A stretch of 16,502 nucleotides of DNA, taken from assembly GCA_051880395.1 (NCBI GenBank), contig JBJENW010000116.1, positions 1-16,502 on the forward strand. Reading direction: 5' to 3'. Numbering within the stretch: the stretch's first letter is position 1; every line of letters begins with the position of its first letter. Positions 14,707-16,502 of the stretch are shown here, piece after piece. A program made the position numbers and the translations under genes. The notes beneath the pieces are model-generated. The model was not told the DNA's origin. It did no database searches and saw only the letters and a program-made list of their open reading frames with translations. Origin of the DNA: JBJENW01 sp051880395 (GTDB lineage Bacteria; Bacillota; Clostridia; Lachnospirales; Lachnospiraceae).

Positions 14707-16392
14707 CTATCCAATTAACACTTTTTTCCCCTCAAACGCAAATCCATAGCTTTTGATCTGTTCTTTTGAAATTCCATCCGCGATCAACTCTGCGGCATAC
14801 TGCTTTTCCTCGATCTGCGCAAGCGCCGCCTGCACCGTATCCTGCAGGGTGGTTTCCTCGTCCGGATCATGGACTTTGAATTCTAAGATCATGGCATCTT
14901 TTTTCTTATCTTTTGGCTCGATCATCACATCGTAACGTCCGAACCCGCTCTCCCGGTTGGATGTGATCACATACTCCTGGCTCAATTCCACGATCAGTCC
15001 CAACACAAAGCCGTGATAAAACCGCTCCGGCGCATCGAAAGACGGCCGGTTTCCGGTGTCGAAATAGCTGAACATCTGCAGGGAGATGCGGTTCATATAG
15101 ACATTCATGGCTTTGATGTTTCCCTGAATCAGTGCTTTTACAAACTCATTGTAGCTTCTTTTTTCTCTTTTAAACCAGCCTCGCACCATCCCATAAAACA
15201 TATCTTTTACTTCCGCATTTGTAAGCGCAAGATCATACAGGACATCGATTCCCGGTTCTGTCTTTTCTTCATACTTTAATACTTTCAAATACCCGCTGGC
15301 AAGTAAGAGACTGAAAATGGCATCTTCATCATCATCCAACTGATCATAGACAATCTGCTCATCGATCGGGCAACGAATTGTCTTCCCATCCAGCAACTGT
15401 TCAAATATATTTTTCACATCCGGATTTCCTTCCCGGATCAGTTTTCCGACCAGACTGTTGCTGCTGGTGTTCGCCCAGTAGTCCGCGGTTTTTCCTTTTG
15501 CTAAAAAATTTAGAATTGACCATGGATTATAGATATCTTTTTTATCTCCGAACACAAATCCATCATACCAGCGTTTTACTTCTTCTTTCTGTTCTCCGTA
15601 TCCATACACATCCAACGCTTGAAATACTTCTTCTTCTGTAAATCCAAACGCGGTCGCATATTTCTCGGATGTGGTTGTTACAACTTCCAGATTATTCAAA
15701 TCCGAAAAAATAGATTCTTTGCTAATTCTGGTGATCCCCGTCATCACACCTCTTTCCATGTATGGATTTGTTTTGAAGGTGGAATTAAACAAGCTTCTTG
15801 TAAACGCGACCAATTCATCCCAATAGCCGTTTACATACGCCTCCTGCATCGGAGTATCGTATTCATCTAAAAGAATAATGACTTTTTTCCCATAATAGCG
15901 GCACAGATAATCAGAAAGCTGGTAAAGTGCACTCGTCGCAATCGTTTCCTCCATATTTATGGATACACAGTCAAAAAATGCTCTGTCTTTCTCTGTCAAT
16001 ACTTCACTGTCTCGCAAAAAATGATATTTATTGTATAGATTTGTGATGACCTCGCAGATTTTTTTCTTTGTTGCATCATACTCTTTTTCCTTAATTCGGG
16101 CAAAAGACAAACTGATTACCGGATACGTTCCCTGCAGTTTCTGATACTTTTCTTCTTTCCAGATGGATAATCCCTCAAACAAATCCCCACGATTTGCATA
16201 GTCCACCGAAAAAAACGCCTCTAACATGCTCATCGTTATGGTCTTTCCGAAACGACGCGGACGGGTGAGCAATGTCGCATCATCTCCGCTTTCCCACCAC
16301 TCTTTGATAAACGCTGTTTTATCAACATAAAAATAGTTTCCTTCGATAAGTTTTTCAAAGCTCTGGATTCCAATTCCTACTGTATTTGGCAT
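14707..16392 (-). CDS. AAA-ATPase-like / PD-(D/E)XK nuclease-superfamily protein
   Basis: I use the ATG at 16392 (561 residues), since GGGAGGG at 16399-16405 lies upstream; the in-frame ATG at 16407 overlaps that site. Residues 1-280 match the AAA-ATPase_like family: a Walker A-type TRPRRFGKT (43-51) and Walker B LLDEYD near 170. Near the C-terminus, GRYDVMI and, about 20 residues later, ILEFKV form the D...ExK pattern of the PDDEXK_9 (DUF1703) nuclease fold. The family is found in many copies in gut Firmicutes and Bacteroidetes. Its biological role is not established; nuclease or defence functions are guesses. A near-identical 3' end of another copy lies 39 bases upstream of the start. Confidence 0.9.
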   Translation of the reverse strand: MPNTVGIGIQSFEKLIEGNYFYVDKTAFIKEWWESGDDATLLTRPRRFGKTITMSMLEAFFSVDYANRGDLFEGLSIWKEEKYQKLQGTYPVISLSFARIKEKEYDATKKKICEVITNLYNKYHFLRDSEVLTEKDRAFFDCVSINMEETIATSALYQLSDYLCRYYGKKVIILLDEYDTPMQEAYVNGYWDELVAFTRSLFNSTFKTNPYMERGVMTGITRISKESIFSDLNNLEVVTTTSEKYATAFGFTEEEVFQALDVYGYGEQKEEVKRWYDGFVFGDKKDIYNPWSILNFLAKGKTADYWANTSSNSLVGKLIREGNPDVKNIFEQLLDGKTIRCPIDEQIVYDQLDDDEDAIFSLLLASGYLKVLKYEEKTEPGIDVLYDLALTNAEVKDMFYGMVRGWFKREKRSYNEFVKALIQGNIKAMNVYMNRISLQMFSYFDTGNRPSFDAPERFYHGFVLGLIVELSQEYVITSNRESGFGRYDVMIEPKDKKKDAMILEFKVHDPDEETTLQDTVQAALAQIEEKQYAAELIADGISKEQIKSYGFAFEGKKVLIG

Positions 16393-16431
16393 ATACGACC
16401 CTCCCATCTGTTCTTTCTTACAAAAAATCCG

Positions 16432-16502
16432 CTATCCGATCAATACTTTTTTCCCCTCAAACGCAAATCCATAGCTTTTGATCTGCTCTTTTGGAATTCC
16501 GT
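16432..16502 (-). CDS. 3' end of a second AAA-ATPase / PD-(D/E)XK gene (partial)
   Basis: The minus strand encodes GIPKEQIKSYGFAFEGKKVLIG before a TAG stop at 16432-16434. It matches the tail of the complete gene at 14707 (GISKEQIKSYGFAFEGKKVLIG) with a single residue change, and the DNA is also almost identical over about 57 bases. The gene continues beyond the window. Only 39 bases separate its stop from the next start, so the two are probably co-transcribed tandem paralogues. Confidence 0.85.
   Translation of the reverse strand, partial: GIPKEQIKSYGFAFEGKKVLIG

Overview
The window looks like chromosomal DNA from an AT-rich, low-GC gut Firmicute, most likely a Lachnospiraceae relative. The grounds are consensus AAGGAGG ribosome binding sites, TATAAT-type -10 boxes, a secreted Cthe_2159-type beta-helix protein, and tandem AAA-ATPase/PD-(D/E)XK genes of a family abundant in these bacteria. 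This placement is inferred from gene content only. No tRNA, rRNA, CRISPR array or transposase was seen.

Layout. (a) 1-381 has no convincing gene and holds a roughly 216-nt fold-back hairpin, then the promoter of the first gene. (b) 382-5274, plus strand: a large secreted carbohydrate-binding-domain beta-helix protein with a repetitive Pro/Ser/Thr/Glu linker, then a VTC-type polyphosphate polymerase domain protein overlapping a DUF4956 membrane protein, closed by an intrinsic terminator at 5308-5336. (c) 5430-8727, minus strand: a tightly overlapping MoxR ATPase / DUF58 / DUF4129-like membrane protein operon whose third gene shows no recognisable transglutaminase core. (d) 8853-12300, minus strand: an operon of lipoprotein, two permeases and a BcrA/LanF-like ATPase. 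(e) 12301-12738 is a control region dense in repeats. (f) 12739-14577, minus strand: a 612-residue regulator with two XRE-type helix-turn-helix segments and a TPR-like C-terminus, resembling RNPP-type peptide-responsive regulators. (g) 14707-16502, minus strand: one complete AAA-ATPase/PD-(D/E)XK gene and the 3' end of a near-identical neighbour.

The most interesting part is (d)-(f). Two AAACGTTT-centred operators, 73 bp apart, each lie 41 bp (centre to centre) from a candidate -10 box. One box faces left to the lipoprotein/ABC operon. The other faces right to a 9-codon ORF (MFWIVVFLL) behind a consensus Shine-Dalgarno sequence. The regulator gene converges on this small ORF. I infer a possible peptide-sensing and export or immunity circuit: regulator, short hydrophobic peptide, and a lipoprotein-ABC pump. 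None of it is proven by sequence alone.

The plus-strand block is a second unit of interest. It joins a secreted polysaccharide-binding beta-helix protein to a cytoplasmic polyphosphate-polymerase fold and its putative membrane partner, suggesting a cell-envelope function.
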